DNA of 50,838 nt from an uncultured Granulosicoccaceae bacterium. GTDB taxonomy: Bacteria > Pseudomonadota > Gammaproteobacteria > Granulosicoccales > Granulosicoccaceae. The position numbers and the translations under genes are program-made. Below the pieces are notes generated by a model. It saw only the letters and a program-made list of their open reading frames with translations, was not told the origin of the DNA and ran no database searches. Below, piece after piece: positions 18,883 through 29,943 of the stretch. Every line of letters starts with the position of its first letter. Positions within the stretch are counted from its first letter, which is position 1. The DNA lies in NCBI GenBank assembly GCA_937951345.1, contig CALFCF010000088.1, positions 1 to 50,838 of the forward strand, written 5' to 3'.

Positions 18883-20118
18883 TTAAAACGAATTGCGTAT
18901 CCAGTCGAACATCCGCTTGATCAAGCCAACATCCGAACTGGATTCGAACGTTTCCGCTTGCGGGTTTTGCCGGGCATGTCTGCCGTAAAGCAATAAACCA
19001 ACCCCGGTTGCGTGTATCGGATTACGCATAAGCTCGCTGTGCCCACTTACATGCTGAGGTACGCCAAGACGCACCGGCATGTGAAAGATCTCTTCTGCTA
19101 GCTCAATTACTCCTTCCATTTTCGAACTACCTCCTGTCATTACCACTCCTGCAGCGCACTCCTCCTCGAATCCGCTGCGACGTAATTCGTCAAGTACCAG
19201 GTTCAACAATTCTTCATATCGCGGCTCCACAACTTCGGCCAATGTCTGGCGTTCCAACTGCCGTGCCGATCGATCACCAACACCCGGCACTTCGATTCGC
19301 TCACCCGGATTCGCCAATTGTCGCAATGCACATGCATAGCGAATCTTTATATCTTCTGCATATTGTGTCGGTGTGCGAAAGGCGACAGCAATATCGTTGG
19401 TTACCTGATCGCCAGCGACCGGGATAACTGCGGTGTGACGAATAGAGCCTTCATTGAAGACCGCTATATCAGTAGTACCCCCTCCAATGTCGATCAGGCA
19501 AACCCCCAGATCGCGCTCATCATCACTAAGAACCGAATAGCTGGAAGCGACCTGCTCCAACACGATGTCTTCCACCTGCAAGCCACACTGCACAATGCAT
19601 TTACTGATATTTTGAGCTGCGCTGTTTGATGCAGTAACCAGATGCACCTTCGCTTCCAGCCGCACACCCGACATACCGATCGGATCTTTTATACCTTCCT
19701 GTTCATCGATCACATACTCCTGCGGTAGCACATGCAGGATGTGCTGGTCCGCCGGTATCGCTATTGCGCGGGCAGCGTCCATCACACGTTCAATGTCATT
19801 TCTAACAACTTCGTTTTCTTTGATCGCGACAATACCGTGCGAGTTAAGACTGCGCACATGACTTCCGGCTATACCAGCAAATACCGAACGGATTTTGACA
19901 CCCGCCATACGCTCGGCTTCTTCAACCGCCTTGCGTAAAGATGCAACCGTTGAATCGATATTGATTACCACACCCTTTTTGAGACCATGAGATGGATGTG
20001 TACCCACGCCAATAATCTCCAGACCACCGTCGTCGCGCATTTCGGCCACGATAGCGACTATCTTCGACGTTCCAATGTCGAGACCGACTATCATTTGTTT
20101 GTCGTTTTTAGCAGCCAT
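18883..20118 (-). CDS. ftsA: Cell division actin-like protein FtsA
   Basis: Actin homologue that tethers FtsZ to the membrane and recruits later division proteins; 411 residues. Phosphate loops are visible as GLDIGTSKIVAIVAE at the N terminus and LIDIGGGTTDIAVF near residue 210, with the adenosine motif VVMTGGSSKMEG toward the C terminus. The last residues (VGLIKRMFDWIRNSF) form the amphipathic membrane-targeting helix. It lies 59 bp downstream of ftsQ and 84 bp upstream of ftsZ, the standard order. Confidence 0.98.
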   Translation of the reverse strand: MAAKNDKQMIVGLDIGTSKIVAIVAEMRDDGGLEIIGVGTHPSHGLKKGVVINIDSTVASLRKAVEEAERMAGVKIRSVFAGIAGSHVRSLNSHGIVAIKENEVVRNDIERVMDAARAIAIPADQHILHVLPQEYVIDEQEGIKDPIGMSGVRLEAKVHLVTASNSAAQNISKCIVQCGLQVEDIVLEQVASSYSVLSDDERDLGVCLIDIGGGTTDIAVFNEGSIRHTAVIPVAGDQVTNDIAVAFRTPTQYAEDIKIRYACALRQLANPGERIEVPGVGDRSARQLERQTLAEVVEPRYEELLNLVLDELRRSGFEEECAAGVVMTGGSSKMEGVIELAEEIFHMPVRLGVPQHVSGHSELMRNPIHATGVGLLLYGRHARQNPQAETFESSSDVGLIKRMFDWIRNSF

Positions 20119-20177
20119 AGGTCAGCATGGGTCAAGATGGCAAATAGGATTCAGTGTTAACAGTTCTATAAGACGCA

Positions 20178-21158
20178 TCAGTTATCCGTGTTCAGATTTG
20201 GATTCGCATTCTCTACCGGCGCAGTCGTCTGAGCACCATCAACTCCACGCGTTGACCTCGCGGCCGCTTCAATTCCACTCAGTGCTCGTGGGCTACCGGG
20301 CTCAGTTACTGCAAAGCCGTTGCGGTAGCGCATATCGAATTTCACCGCACGACCTTTAAGTTCAGATACCATTGCCGGATAGACATCAACAAACCGCGCC
20401 ATACGAGTGTCGTGGTCAGTCGAGCCAAGCCGAACTGATACCTGGTTACCAAGTATCAGAGTCTGAGAAAACCGCTCATCTTCAATCAATGTCTCTAACT
20501 GTGTATCAAAACCGGACAACTCAGCCTGGTATCTTCGGTATGCAGCAAGAACACTCTCATGACGCCCGTCTGCGCCACGCAACTGTGGAAATGTTGAGAA
20601 ATGAACCAACCATTCAGCGCGCTGAATACTGTCAGGCATTAACTGTGGTGGTTTGAATAACTCAAACCGTTTGCTGATTAACGCATCGTCATTCCATTTC
20701 GCTGCCGGTTCATGCTCGATCACTTCAATACTTAACCGATCCGGCGGTATTCTTCGAAGGTAAGCTTCAGCAACCCATGGCAAACGCTTGATATCAGCTC
20801 GCACTGCATCAAGGTCGAGTGTATAAAATCCAGTTTCTGTATGGCCGATTACACGTTCCCGCAACACGTCGCGATCGGTATAGTCGAGCGTGCCACTAAC
20901 CTCCACCTCGTTTACCGCAAACGCTCTGGGGTCAGTACCGCGCTTTGCGACGAAAAGCGCAAATCCGAATAGCAACAAAATCCCGACAACCCCTATGCCG
21001 GTCGCGACCGGTTTTGAAAACCGCGCCGGCACAAATAGCGCCAGCTCCTCACGCATAAAAGACGCTGTTCCATCCGTAATATCAACGTTAAGACTCGACG
21101 GGTCATTACGATTGGAATCAGCAAACGTCCCGCGCACCAAAATATTGCGAATCGTCAT
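20178..21158 (-). CDS. ftsQ: Cell division protein FtsQ
   Basis: Bitopic inner-membrane protein of the FtsQLB complex; 326 residues. A cytoplasmic N terminus of about 50 residues precedes one membrane helix (ATGIGVVGILLLFGFALFVA), then a POTRA domain (AFAVNEVEVSGTLDYTDRDVLRE through LPWVAEAYLRRIPPDRLSIEVIEHEPAAKW) and the beta domain (VSVRLGSTDHDTRMARFVDVYP, VKFDMRYRNGFAV). The C terminus carries about 40 extra residues rich in Ala, Thr and Asn with no clear structure. The start lies 2 bp after the ddl stop. Confidence 0.96.
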   Translation of the reverse strand: MTIRNILVRGTFADSNRNDPSSLNVDITDGTASFMREELALFVPARFSKPVATGIGVVGILLLFGFALFVAKRGTDPRAFAVNEVEVSGTLDYTDRDVLRERVIGHTETGFYTLDLDAVRADIKRLPWVAEAYLRRIPPDRLSIEVIEHEPAAKWNDDALISKRFELFKPPQLMPDSIQRAEWLVHFSTFPQLRGADGRHESVLAAYRRYQAELSGFDTQLETLIEDERFSQTLILGNQVSVRLGSTDHDTRMARFVDVYPAMVSELKGRAVKFDMRYRNGFAVTEPGSPRALSGIEAAARSTRGVDGAQTTAPVENANPNLNTDN

Positions 21159-21160
21159 AC

Positions 21161-22153
21161 TCAGCCCACCTCACCAACTACATCAGGTGCGCCGTGAGCA
21201 GGCACTGCGGTTTGAGTTACTCCTCTGGCCACGGCCATTGACAGTACCTCCAGACACAGCTGCTGAAACGATACGCCAACAGCATTTGCCGCCATAGGCA
21301 CAAGACTGTGATCTGTCATACCGGGTGCAGTGTTGAGCTCCATAAAGAAATGCTCACCAGCCTCGTCGACCATGAAATCAACACGCCCCCAGTCGCGTGC
21401 ACCCAGGGCGTCGAATGCCTTGAGTGCGCTTAGCTGCATTTCCTCGGTAATGTTTTGCGGAAGATTAGCCGGGCACTCGTAGTGCGTGTCATCAGAAAAA
21501 TACTTGGCGTCGTAGTCGTAGAACAGGTTGGGAGTTTCCATGCTGACCACTGGCAATGCTTTACCATTCAGCACCGCCACAGTCGCTTCAGTTCCCTTAA
21601 CAAACCGCTCAACCATTACGTCGCCATATTGCCGGGCAGCTTCAAATGCCTCAACGACAGCGTTTTCAGAGACTCTGGATACACCGATACTTGAGCCTTC
21701 CGAAACCGGTTTAACAATCGCCGGATAGCCAAGTCGTTCAGCTGCTGCGATTGCTTCTGTTGCAGTTTCTACCATGAACCAGTCAGCTGTTTGGATACCA
21801 ATTGAGCGACAAATCTGCTTGCTTTTGATCTTGTCCATGGCTAATGCTGAGCCGAGCACATCGCTACCGGTGTACGATATACCGGCAAGTTCCAATGCAC
21901 CCTGCACGTACCCGTCCTCACCACCCCGACCATGAAGAATAAGAAATGCACAGGTAAATTTTTCTGTCGCCAGCTTATCCGCGACTGAACGGTCTGCGTC
22001 CACAGGATGGGCATCAACACCTGCAGAAAGTAAGGCATCAAGCACAGCCGCACCACTGCGCAATGAGATCTCCCGCTCCGCAGACCAGCCACCCATAACA
22101 ACAGCAACTCTGCCAAATCCTTGTGTGAAACTACGATCGCGCTTGCTAATCAT
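21161..22153 (-). CDS. ddl: D-alanine--D-alanine ligase
   Basis: ATP-grasp enzyme making the D-Ala-D-Ala dipeptide for the peptidoglycan stem; 330 residues. Motifs: VVMGGWSAEREISLRSG at the N terminus, the Lys and flexible loop of KPVSEGSSIGVSRV, and the metal-binding end MELNTAPGMTDHSLVP. The ATG at 22153 is preferred over the GTG just before it because GGAGG stands 7 bp upstream, inside the end of murC. It is of the ddlB type in the division cluster. In many relatives murB lies between murC and ddl; here they are adjacent. Confidence 0.98.
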   Translation of the reverse strand: MISKRDRSFTQGFGRVAVVMGGWSAEREISLRSGAAVLDALLSAGVDAHPVDADRSVADKLATEKFTCAFLILHGRGGEDGYVQGALELAGISYTGSDVLGSALAMDKIKSKQICRSIGIQTADWFMVETATEAIAAAERLGYPAIVKPVSEGSSIGVSRVSENAVVEAFEAARQYGDVMVERFVKGTEATVAVLNGKALPVVSMETPNLFYDYDAKYFSDDTHYECPANLPQNITEEMQLSALKAFDALGARDWGRVDFMVDEAGEHFFMELNTAPGMTDHSLVPMAANAVGVSFQQLCLEVLSMAVARGVTQTAVPAHGAPDVVGEVG

Positions 22154-22156
22154 CAC

Positions 22157-23608
22157 TTAGCCTCCGGCGCTCGCCAAACCACGATTGAAATGCTGAGGCA
22201 ACGCGTTAGCCAGGCTGCCAACACTGCCAGCACCGAGGGTCAGCAATACATCGCCATCCTGCAGAATGGTTTCCAGCTGCACAGGTACATTGTCGATATC
22301 GGGTACAAATATCGGGTCAACCTGGCCTCGATTACGGATGGCTCGAGTAAGTGCACGACCATCAGCACCGGTGATTTTCTCCTCACCAGCGCTATAGACT
22401 TCAGTCAGGACCAACACATCAGGTGCAGACAGCGCTTCGGTGAAATCTTCAAACAGATCGCGCGTTCGTGTGTATCGATGCGGCTGGAACACGACAACCA
22501 GTCTGCGCTCTGGCCAACCAGCCTTAACAGCCTGCAAAGTCGCATTCACTTCAGTGGGGTGATGACCGTAGTCATCGTAAAGATCGACAGCACCTCTGCC
22601 TTTACCGAGATGCAGTTTGCCGTGATGTTGTACACGGCGACCAATGCCGGCAAATTGCTGTAACGCCTGCCTGATTGCATCTTCCTGAACATCGAGCTCG
22701 ACGGCGAGTGCAACAGCCGCCGTTGCGTTCAGTACGTTGTGATGACCGGGTAGATTCAGGGTAACGTTATCCATTGATCGACCATCACGAAAATGAATAT
22801 CAAAAAACGTTTGTAATCCACGCTGCGATACATTCGAGATTCGAACATCGGCATCTGCATGCATCCCGTAGGTTAATACCGGGCGGGTTAGCCGCTCGAG
22901 TATGCTGCTGACTTCAGGATCGTCCATGCAGACCACAGCCAGTCCGTAAAAGGGCAAATGTTCAAGAAATTCAACGAAAGTTGTTTTTAACTTCTCGAAA
23001 TCACCGTCGTACGTTGACAGATGATCCGCATCGATATTAGTGACTAACGCGATGACAGGCTGCAGGAATAGAAACGAAGCGTCACTTTCATCAGCTTCAG
23101 CAACCAGCCAATCAGATGTTCCCAGATGTGAATTGGTAGACGAGCTGTTAAGTCGACCACCAATCACGTAAGTAGGATCCAATCCGCCTCGAGCGAGAAT
23201 GCTGGCAATCAAACTGGTTGTTGTGGTTTTACCGTGCGTGCCGGCGACAGCGATACCTTGCTGAAAACGCATCAACTCAGCCAGCATTGCTGCACGTGGC
23301 ACAATCGGTAAGCGCAGTTCACGCGCGCGCTGAAGTTCCGGGTTGCTCTGCGGCACTGCCGTCGAAACCACAACTGCATCAGCTTGTTCCACCTGCTCGG
23401 CTTTATGACCGAGGAAAACTGCCGCACCCAGCGATTCAAGGCGCGCCGTTAGTGCATTGGCATTCAGATCAGAACCACTGACACGGAAACCAAGGTTCAG
23501 CATCACTTCAGCGATGCCACCCATACCAACACCACCGATGCCGATAAAATGTATAACACCGATACGACGCATCTGGCTTTTCACCAGCGGAGACATCTCA
23601 ATAACCAT
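22157..23608 (-). CDS. murC: UDP-N-acetylmuramate--L-alanine ligase MurC
   Basis: Adds L-Ala to UDP-MurNAc, the first amino acid of the stem peptide; 483 residues. The UDP-binding loop is [16 protein letters not shown], the P loop is [13 protein letters not shown], and the Mur ligase centre and C-terminal domains follow ([22 protein letters not shown]). The start ATG overlaps the murG stop (TGATG), and AGGAGG lies 10 bp upstream within murG. A second ATG four codons later is possible. Confidence 0.98.
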   Translation of the reverse strand: MVIEMSPLVKSQMRRIGVIHFIGIGGVGMGGIAEVMLNLGFRVSGSDLNANALTARLESLGAAVFLGHKAEQVEQADAVVVSTAVPQSNPELQRARELRLPIVPRAAMLAELMRFQQGIAVAGTHGKTTTTSLIASILARGGLDPTYVIGGRLNSSSTNSHLGTSDWLVAEADESDASFLFLQPVIALVTNIDADHLSTYDGDFEKLKTTFVEFLEHLPFYGLAVVCMDDPEVSSILERLTRPVLTYGMHADADVRISNVSQRGLQTFFDIHFRDGRSMDNVTLNLPGHHNVLNATAAVALAVELDVQEDAIRQALQQFAGIGRRVQHHGKLHLGKGRGAVDLYDDYGHHPTEVNATLQAVKAGWPERRLVVVFQPHRYTRTRDLFEDFTEALSAPDVLVLTEVYSAGEEKITGADGRALTRAIRNRGQVDPIFVPDIDNVPVQLETILQDGDVLLTLGAGSVGSLANALPQHFNRGLASAGG

Positions 23609-24684
23609 CAGGCAGTGACCTCCTGAAGTCCATCTGCCACCTGAAAAGCCGCACCCGGTTTATGACTGTCTCTGGCAGCCTCTGCCATTCGAGTTAAGCG
23701 GTGTCGATCGGATAACAGATCATTAAGTATTTCTGCCAGCCTCCTTGCATCAAGCTCCGACTGCGGCAGCAAAATAGCCGCGTCAACTGTTGATAACCAT
23801 TCGGCATTTCCAGTCTGATGATCATCGACTGCGTGAGGGTAAGGCACCAGAACGCTTGCTACTCCCGCAGCGGCAAGCTCGGCCACGGTCATCGCACCGG
23901 ATCGACATACAACCAGATCAGCCCACGCATATGCCTGCGCAATGTCGGTTATAAAAGGTTGGACATCAGCATCAAGTCGATGCTGTTGGTAGCGGGTTTT
24001 CGTATCGGGACCATCGGTGCGCCCACATTGATGCAGCACTTCGCATTCGAAATTCAGTTCTGCCAATGCGTCTGGAACAGTCTGGTTAAGTACTCGAGCA
24101 CCGAGACTTCCACCAACAACAAGTAGACGTGGCTTTGTTCTGTGCGATGACATACGAGTCGCCGGCACAGGTACTTGCTCGATATCCTGCCTGACGGGAT
24201 TACCAACGCACAGCGTCTGCTTGTGTGCGCAAAGCACATCCGGAAACGCAGTGAAAATTTTCGCTGCAAATCGACTGAACACACGATTGGTTAGTCCGGC
24301 TACTGAGTTCTGTTCATGCAGTATCAAAGGCAGGCGGCGAACAACTGCCAACAACGAACCCGGCGCAGCAACGAATCCACCCATACCCAGCACACCAGCC
24401 GGACGATAGTGACTAATTACCCGCCATGTCTGAATACAAGCGCGCAGCAAACGGGCAGGTGCGAGAAGAGTTTCTTTAACGGATTTACCACGCAACCCGA
24501 CAGCAGTTATCCATTCAATACGAAAACCCGCCGCAGGCACTGCAGAAGCCTCCGTTCCATTGCGAGTACCCAACCACACGATCGGCACACCCCGGTCCTT
24601 TAGCACATGGGCAATCGCCAGCGCCGGATACACATGTCCGCCGGTTCCACCTGCGGCGATCAGTATTGGTCGTGCGTCAGGCAT
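23608..24684 (-). CDS. murG: Lipid II-forming GlcNAc transferase MurG
   Basis: Peripheral membrane glycosyltransferase (GT28) joining GlcNAc to lipid I; 358 residues. Motifs are [16 protein letters not shown] at the N terminus, [30 protein letters not shown] and [37 protein letters not shown]. The ATG at 24684 is chosen over the upstream GTG at 24699 because GGGAGG stands 4-5 bp before it and the family core begins directly afterwards. The gene overlaps the ftsW stop (ATGCCTGA). Confidence 0.97.
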   Translation of the reverse strand: MPDARPILIAAGGTGGHVYPALAIAHVLKDRGVPIVWLGTRNGTEASAVPAAGFRIEWITAVGLRGKSVKETLLAPARLLRACIQTWRVISHYRPAGVLGMGGFVAAPGSLLAVVRRLPLILHEQNSVAGLTNRVFSRFAAKIFTAFPDVLCAHKQTLCVGNPVRQDIEQVPVPATRMSSHRTKPRLLVVGGSLGARVLNQTVPDALAELNFECEVLHQCGRTDGPDTKTRYQQHRLDADVQPFITDIAQAYAWADLVVCRSGAMTVAELAAAGVASVLVPYPHAVDDHQTGNAEWLSTVDAAILLPQSELDARRLAEILNDLLSDRHRLTRMAEAARDSHKPGAAFQVADGLQEVTA

Positions 24685-25921
24685 ACACCCTCCCGGCACG
24701 CATGACCTGCTCTTTTCGAGACGGCTTTAAAGCCTGACTTTGCTGTCTGCGATTCTCGTAATCTATCCGGATCAGAACAGCAAAACTAACAACGAAGATA
24801 AGCGCACTACTCCCACCATAACTGAGCATTGGCAAGGTGATACCTTTGGTGGGCAACACACCCATATTTACGCCAATGTTTATGTATGACTGCAATCCAA
24901 TCCAACAACCAATACCCAAGGCCGTGTATGCCGAGAAATGTGAACCTAATGCATAGGCTGTTCTGGAGATCAGGAACGCACGCCAGACAATGAACGTGTA
25001 AATCCCGAGAATTGCCACCGCTCCCAGCAAACCGAGCTCTTCAGACAGTATGGCAAACACAAAATCAGTGTGTGCTTCAGGCAAATAAAATAGTTTCTGC
25101 ACACTACTACCGAGACCAACACCAAACCACGACCCGGAACCAATCGCAATCAACGACTGAGTCAACTGAAAGCCTGCGCCATAGGGATCATCAAAAGGAT
25201 TGAGGAAACTCGCCAGACGCTGCAATCGATAGGGAGAGGTGACAATCACTAACGTGCTTAGAGCAACCAGTAGCCCACCCAGCGCGGCGAACTGCGTGAG
25301 TCTGACACCAGCAACAAAAAGTAGAATCGCAGTGATAGCCGTAATAACAAAAGCAGCACCGAAATCCGGTTCAAGCAGCAGCATCACATCGGCAATCAGC
25401 ACCAAAATCATTGGGTTGATAAAACCTTTCCACGTATTCCTGACAATCTCACCGCGACGCACAAGATATCCTGCGAGATAAATAATGATAAACAGTTTTA
25501 CCGCCTCTGATACCTGTATGTTCAAGGGTCCAAGCGTAAGCCAGCGTCGGCTACCATTAACCACTTTTCCGATACCAGGCACCAGAACAAGTGCCAGCAG
25601 CACTAAAGAAAAGATAAGTAACACCGGCCCCCATCGTTCCAACAGCCGGGTTGGCAGGCAAAAAACAAGCATGCCGAGTACCGCACTCAGACCAAGGAAA
25701 ATACTCTGTCGTTCAACAAAATACAGTGGCTCGCCGAAATGCCGTGTTGCATAGGGCATGGACGACGATCCGATGGCAATAAGTCCGAACAACGTAAGTG
25801 AAATGAAGGCGACCAGCAAAGGCCAGTCGACCGACGGCATATACTCAATTTGCGATGCAGCTGATTTGCGCGTACCAGGTATCGCACGACCGGTAATTGA
25901 TTTAAACGTCGGTAAACTCAC
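24677..25921 (-). CDS. ftsW: SEDS glycosyltransferase FtsW
   Basis: Septal peptidoglycan polymerase of the SEDS family, working with FtsI; 414 residues and about ten membrane helices. Seen motifs include GIGKVVNGSRRWLTLGPLNIQVSEAVKLF, LLLEPDFGAAFVITAI, and the C-terminal GVLPTKGITLPMLSYGGSS. The cytoplasmic N terminus is about 35 residues and the C-terminal tail is basic. It starts at GTG 25921 in a four-base overlap (GTGA) with murD. Confidence 0.97.
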   Translation of the reverse strand: MSLPTFKSITGRAIPGTRKSAASQIEYMPSVDWPLLVAFISLTLFGLIAIGSSSMPYATRHFGEPLYFVERQSIFLGLSAVLGMLVFCLPTRLLERWGPVLLIFSLVLLALVLVPGIGKVVNGSRRWLTLGPLNIQVSEAVKLFIIIYLAGYLVRRGEIVRNTWKGFINPMILVLIADVMLLLEPDFGAAFVITAITAILLFVAGVRLTQFAALGGLLVALSTLVIVTSPYRLQRLASFLNPFDDPYGAGFQLTQSLIAIGSGSWFGVGLGSSVQKLFYLPEAHTDFVFAILSEELGLLGAVAILGIYTFIVWRAFLISRTAYALGSHFSAYTALGIGCWIGLQSYINIGVNMGVLPTKGITLPMLSYGGSSALIFVVSFAVLIRIDYENRRQQSQALKPSRKEQVMRAGRVYA

Positions 25922-27282
25922 GCGGCCAATCTCCCTACTTCCTGACAGAAGACCTCACCCCGGTGTTCGAAACTGTCGAACATATCGAAACTCGCACATG
26001 CCGGAGAAAGTAAAACAACATCGCCGCTGCTTGCCAACTGCGCCGCCTGCAGTACAGCATCACGCATGGAAGTCGCGTGACTTACCCTGACCAGGTCCCC
26101 AAGTACACTCTCAATAATGCGCGCATCTCTACCAATTAAAATCAGTGCTTTCACATGATCAGTGACAGGTTGGCGTAAAACAGAAAAGTCTGCGTCTTTA
26201 CCCAGACCACCAGCAATCAGAACAATCGGTGCATTCATACCTGCAACTGCTTTCGCACAGGCATCTACATTGGTACCTTTGGAATCGTTCACCCAGGTCA
26301 CACCGTTTAACCGGCTTATCACTTGTGTGCGATGTGGCAATCCTCTAAAAGAAGCCAGCCCCTGACGCAATTCTGAAACCGGAATATCGAGCGGTATCAG
26401 TAATGCAATAACTGCCAATGCATTCTCGATATTGTGAACACCGGCCAATTGAATTTCAGATGCGGGCATTACCTTCTGATCACCCATATGCAACCAGCCA
26501 GTCTGATCGATTTCGTCAATTGCACACCAAGTTACTTCAGGCGCCATCATCTGACTCTTTGTCGATGAAAAGCAGGCAGAGACCGTTAGAGCGCTGTCTG
26601 TCGGCCAGGTCTCGGCATCTGCAGAGTTAACAACGATGTGATGACAGCCATTATGAATACGCCGCTTGGCAGCTGCGTAGTCTGAAAAACTATCGTAACG
26701 GTCCATATGATCTTCAGATACATTGAGAACAACAGCGCTTAGAGTGGTTACTTGATCGAGCAACTCCAGTTGAAAACTGGAAAGCTCAAGCACAGCAACA
26801 TCTGCTACTGTCTCCAGTACATCCAATACAGGTGTGCCAATATTTCCAGCCACCAGAGCTTTGCGTCCGTTACGGTTCAACACGCATCCCAACCATTCGA
26901 CAACCGTGCTTTTGCCATTTGAACCTGTAACCGCAATAAGTGGTGCATTCCACTGTGCAGCAAAAATTTCCACATCACTGGCAACACGAACCCCACGTTT
27001 TCGCGCCCCCTGAATCGATTCCAGCATCAAGGGCACACCCGGACTGACAATTAACAATTCAAAATCGCTGAATAGAGATTCGCTAAAACCAGAATGGAAA
27101 CGCACATTTGGAAAGCTCTCTACTAACGCAGCCTGTCGCACCGGATCAAAGTTCTCATCAGCGACCTCAATCGTGGCACCTATGCGCTGCAGATAACGCA
27201 TAACTGATTCACCGGTACGACCCAGTCCAACGACAAGAATTCGCATCGATGTCAGTGTCTGTTTGTCGAGAATCGCTGCCAA
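25918..27282 (-). CDS. murD: UDP-MurNAc-L-alanine--D-glutamate ligase MurD
   Basis: Adds D-Glu to the stem peptide; 454 residues. The N-terminal UDP site is ILVVGLGRTGESVMRYL, the P loop is VTGSNGKSTVVEWLG, and the central motif is LNVSEDHMDRYDSF with the later NDSKGTNVDACAKAV. The start is TTG at 27282 (MAAILDKQTL), with GGGA about 10 bp upstream; a later ATG at 27246 would cut off the residues before the first strand. It lies 31 bp after mraY, one of the few real gaps in this part of the operon. Confidence 0.96.
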   Translation of the reverse strand: MAAILDKQTLTSMRILVVGLGRTGESVMRYLQRIGATIEVADENFDPVRQAALVESFPNVRFHSGFSESLFSDFELLIVSPGVPLMLESIQGARKRGVRVASDVEIFAAQWNAPLIAVTGSNGKSTVVEWLGCVLNRNGRKALVAGNIGTPVLDVLETVADVAVLELSSFQLELLDQVTTLSAVVLNVSEDHMDRYDSFSDYAAAKRRIHNGCHHIVVNSADAETWPTDSALTVSACFSSTKSQMMAPEVTWCAIDEIDQTGWLHMGDQKVMPASEIQLAGVHNIENALAVIALLIPLDIPVSELRQGLASFRGLPHRTQVISRLNGVTWVNDSKGTNVDACAKAVAGMNAPIVLIAGGLGKDADFSVLRQPVTDHVKALILIGRDARIIESVLGDLVRVSHATSMRDAVLQAAQLASSGDVVLLSPACASFDMFDSFEHRGEVFCQEVGRLAA

Positions 27283-27313
27283 TTAAAAATCCCGTACCCG
27301 GTGAATTACCAAC

Positions 27314-28396
27314 TTAACGGATCTTAAGTGTTGAAAGACCGATCAAAACCAGAATCACGGTAATGATCCAGAAACGAACAATGATTCGCGGCTCCGGCCA
27401 ACCTTTAAGCTCAAAATGATGATGGATTGGCGCCATTCGGAAAATTCTCTGACCGGTCAACTTAAATGACAACACCTGCAGAATCACTGATATCGCTTCA
27501 ATGACGAAAATGCCACCCATAATCAAAAGCACGAGCTCCTGCCTGACCAGTATCGCGACAATCCCAAGTGATGCACCTATCGCGAGCGCACCGACGTCAC
27601 CCATAAAAACCTGCGCGGGATAAGTGTTGAACCATAAAAAGCCGAGCCCGGCTCCCACCAATGCACTACAAAACACGGTCAACTCACCGACGCCTCTTAT
27701 ATTGGGTATGTGTAAATACTCAGCAAATATTGCATGACCTGACAGATACGCTATCAATCCCAATCCAGCCGCTACCATGACGGACGGCATTATCGCGAGG
27801 CCATCCAGCCCATCAGTCAAATTGACTGCATTACTGCATCCGACAATTACGAGAATCGCAAAGGGAATGAAAAGCAGCCCGAGACCGAACGCTACTTCCT
27901 TGAAAAAGGGCACAATCAAAGTAGTTTCAGCAATGTCGTTAGCCATCAGGTAGACACAAACAACGGCAATTCCAGCTACAACGAACTGCCACAACAATTT
28001 TTCCCGTGCTTTTAAACCGACCGAATCACCTTTCAGTACTTTGCGATAGTCATCAACCCACCCAATCGCCCCAAAACCAATTATCACGAACAACGCCACC
28101 CAGACCTGACGTACACCAAGATCTGACCAAAGCAATGTACTAAGCGCAACAGCAACGATAATCATCGCGCCACCCATCGTCGGCGTTCCGGCTTTATCGA
28201 AATGCGACTCAGGCCCGTCACTGCGTATCGACTGTCCGATACGGGCTCTGGATAACCAGTTTATTAACAGTGGCCCATACAACAGACAGATAACCATCGC
28301 GGTTATCGCCGAAAATATGGCTCTAAGCGTGATGTAACGAAGCACCCCAAAACCCTGGTCAATAACCGACAGCCACTGTGCCATTAGCAACATCAT
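27314..28396 (-). CDS. mraY: Phospho-MurNAc-pentapeptide translocase MraY
   Basis: Integral membrane enzyme moving phospho-MurNAc-pentapeptide to undecaprenyl phosphate, forming lipid I; 360 residues, the usual length. Ten membrane helices are expected. Signature motifs are all present: [11 protein letters not shown] near the N terminus, [42 protein letters not shown], and the histidine cluster [15 protein letters not shown]. It overlaps the murF stop by four bases. Confidence 0.98.
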   Translation of the reverse strand: MMLLMAQWLSVIDQGFGVLRYITLRAIFSAITAMVICLLYGPLLINWLSRARIGQSIRSDGPESHFDKAGTPTMGGAMIIVAVALSTLLWSDLGVRQVWVALFVIIGFGAIGWVDDYRKVLKGDSVGLKAREKLLWQFVVAGIAVVCVYLMANDIAETTLIVPFFKEVAFGLGLLFIPFAILVIVGCSNAVNLTDGLDGLAIMPSVMVAAGLGLIAYLSGHAIFAEYLHIPNIRGVGELTVFCSALVGAGLGFLWFNTYPAQVFMGDVGALAIGASLGIVAILVRQELVLLIMGGIFVIEAISVILQVLSFKLTGQRIFRMAPIHHHFELKGWPEPRIIVRFWIITVILVLIGLSTLKIR

Positions 28397-29943
28397 TGGA
28401 ATACCACCTGGTTGCCAACTCCGTGCTGACCATGCAAGGACATATCACCCGCTGCCGATTGTCTTTCCGGGCCTTGGTCAGCATCTGTATCAGTATCAGA
28501 CACAGTATTTCCACGGCTCGCTAACTCGGTCAGGAGTGAAATAACCTCTTCCATACGCGCGCCGCGCGACCCTTTGAAAAGTAGTGTGTGACCATCGGCA
28601 GCGTAAGGGAGTAACGCCTCAGCCAGACTTTCTTTTGTCGTACAGCTGACAGCATTTTCACCAAAACCAACAGCCGCATGCGCTGCCAGCGTGCCAACTG
28701 ACATCAGCACATCAATACCGGCATTTTTTGCATATCGCCCTGCCACTGCATGCAATTCGAGTTCTTCATCACCCAGCTCTTTCATATCGCCGAGTACCAG
28801 CACCTTTTGACCTGAGTATCCAGCGAGTAAATCTATCGCAGCCTTCAACGAACCGGGATTAGCGTTATAGGTGTCGTCTATCAGACGCGCCGCAGTCTCG
28901 TCCCGTATCTGCAAACGACCAGGTACCGGCGCAACCGCAGCAAGCCCATCTACGATGTCAGCGACAGTCACATCGAGCTTGCAACAAACGGCGACCGCGG
29001 CAAGAGCGTTGATCTGGTTGTGCTGCCCGGCAAGCTGTAATGAGAATTCAAATCGATTACCAGCAAGCGGAGTGTCTACAGTGCTGCCTATTTCAACCAT
29101 TACAGCTTTATCCGTTAACACCGTTCGAACATCAGCTGCTTCACTTTGACCAAATGTAAGAACATCGCAATGCGAAGCTGCATCACGAAAAACAGACTCG
29201 AACGGTGAACCTTCCGGAAAAACTGCAACGCCTCTTTCTGACAGACCACTGAAAATGCTTGCCTTTTCATGTGCAATCGCTTCAAGCGTCCCGAACCCTT
29301 CGAGGTGGGCAGGTGCGATATTGTTGACTAGCGCAACCACAGGTTCAGCTATCCGACTCAGGTAAGCTATCTCTCCAACCCCACTGGTACCCATTTCGAG
29401 CACTGCAAAGCTGTGACCGGGCTGTATTGACAGACACGTCAGCGGCAACCCGATATCGTTGTTCAGATTGCCCGCTGTCGCCAATACGTAATCTGAAGCA
29501 TCGATAGTGCTCTTCAGGGTATTAGACCGCTTTCGCAGTACAGCGTGTCGCAGGATTGATGCGACCATCTCTTTAACCGTTGTCTTGCCATTACTTCCAG
29601 TAATTGCAATGCGCTCGACCGCGTGATGACGACACCAGACTTTAGCCATTTGCCCAAGCGCAAGACGCGTGTCCTTAACAACCAATTGCGGTTTCGTTGC
29701 AGGAGTTTCATGATCAACAACCAACGCGCTCGCACCTGCTTGCGATACCGCTTCAATATAGGCATGCGCATCGTGGTTAGGACCTTTCAGCGCAACAAAG
29801 AGTTGACCGGGTTTGATCGAACGCGAATCGGTTGATACGGCGCCCAGGCTTACCGATGCATCACCAACAACATAGGCAGCAAGTTCATCATCCAACTGTT
29901 CAGCCATCCAGCCTAATGTGAATTGCTGCATCGCTCCGGTCAT
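28393..29943 (-). CDS. murF: UDP-MurNAc-tripeptide--D-Ala-D-Ala ligase MurF
   Basis: Adds the D-Ala-D-Ala made by Ddl to the tripeptide; 516 residues against about 450 in E. coli. The P loop is [18 protein letters not shown], followed by [23 protein letters not shown] and [16 protein letters not shown]. Part of the extra length is a C-terminal tail of about 45 residues after the last conserved strand ([20 protein letters not shown] and on), hydrophilic and Asp/Gly-rich, probably disordered. It overlaps murE by four bases (ATGA) and mraY by four bases. Confidence 0.97.
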   Translation of the reverse strand: MTGAMQQFTLGWMAEQLDDELAAYVVGDASVSLGAVSTDSRSIKPGQLFVALKGPNHDAHAYIEAVSQAGASALVVDHETPATKPQLVVKDTRLALGQMAKVWCRHHAVERIAITGSNGKTTVKEMVASILRHAVLRKRSNTLKSTIDASDYVLATAGNLNNDIGLPLTCLSIQPGHSFAVLEMGTSGVGEIAYLSRIAEPVVALVNNIAPAHLEGFGTLEAIAHEKASIFSGLSERGVAVFPEGSPFESVFRDAASHCDVLTFGQSEAADVRTVLTDKAVMVEIGSTVDTPLAGNRFEFSLQLAGQHNQINALAAVAVCCKLDVTVADIVDGLAAVAPVPGRLQIRDETAARLIDDTYNANPGSLKAAIDLLAGYSGQKVLVLGDMKELGDEELELHAVAGRYAKNAGIDVLMSVGTLAAHAAVGFGENAVSCTTKESLAEALLPYAADGHTLLFKGSRGARMEEVISLLTELASRGNTVSDTDTDADQGPERQSAAGDMSLHGQHGVGNQVVFQ

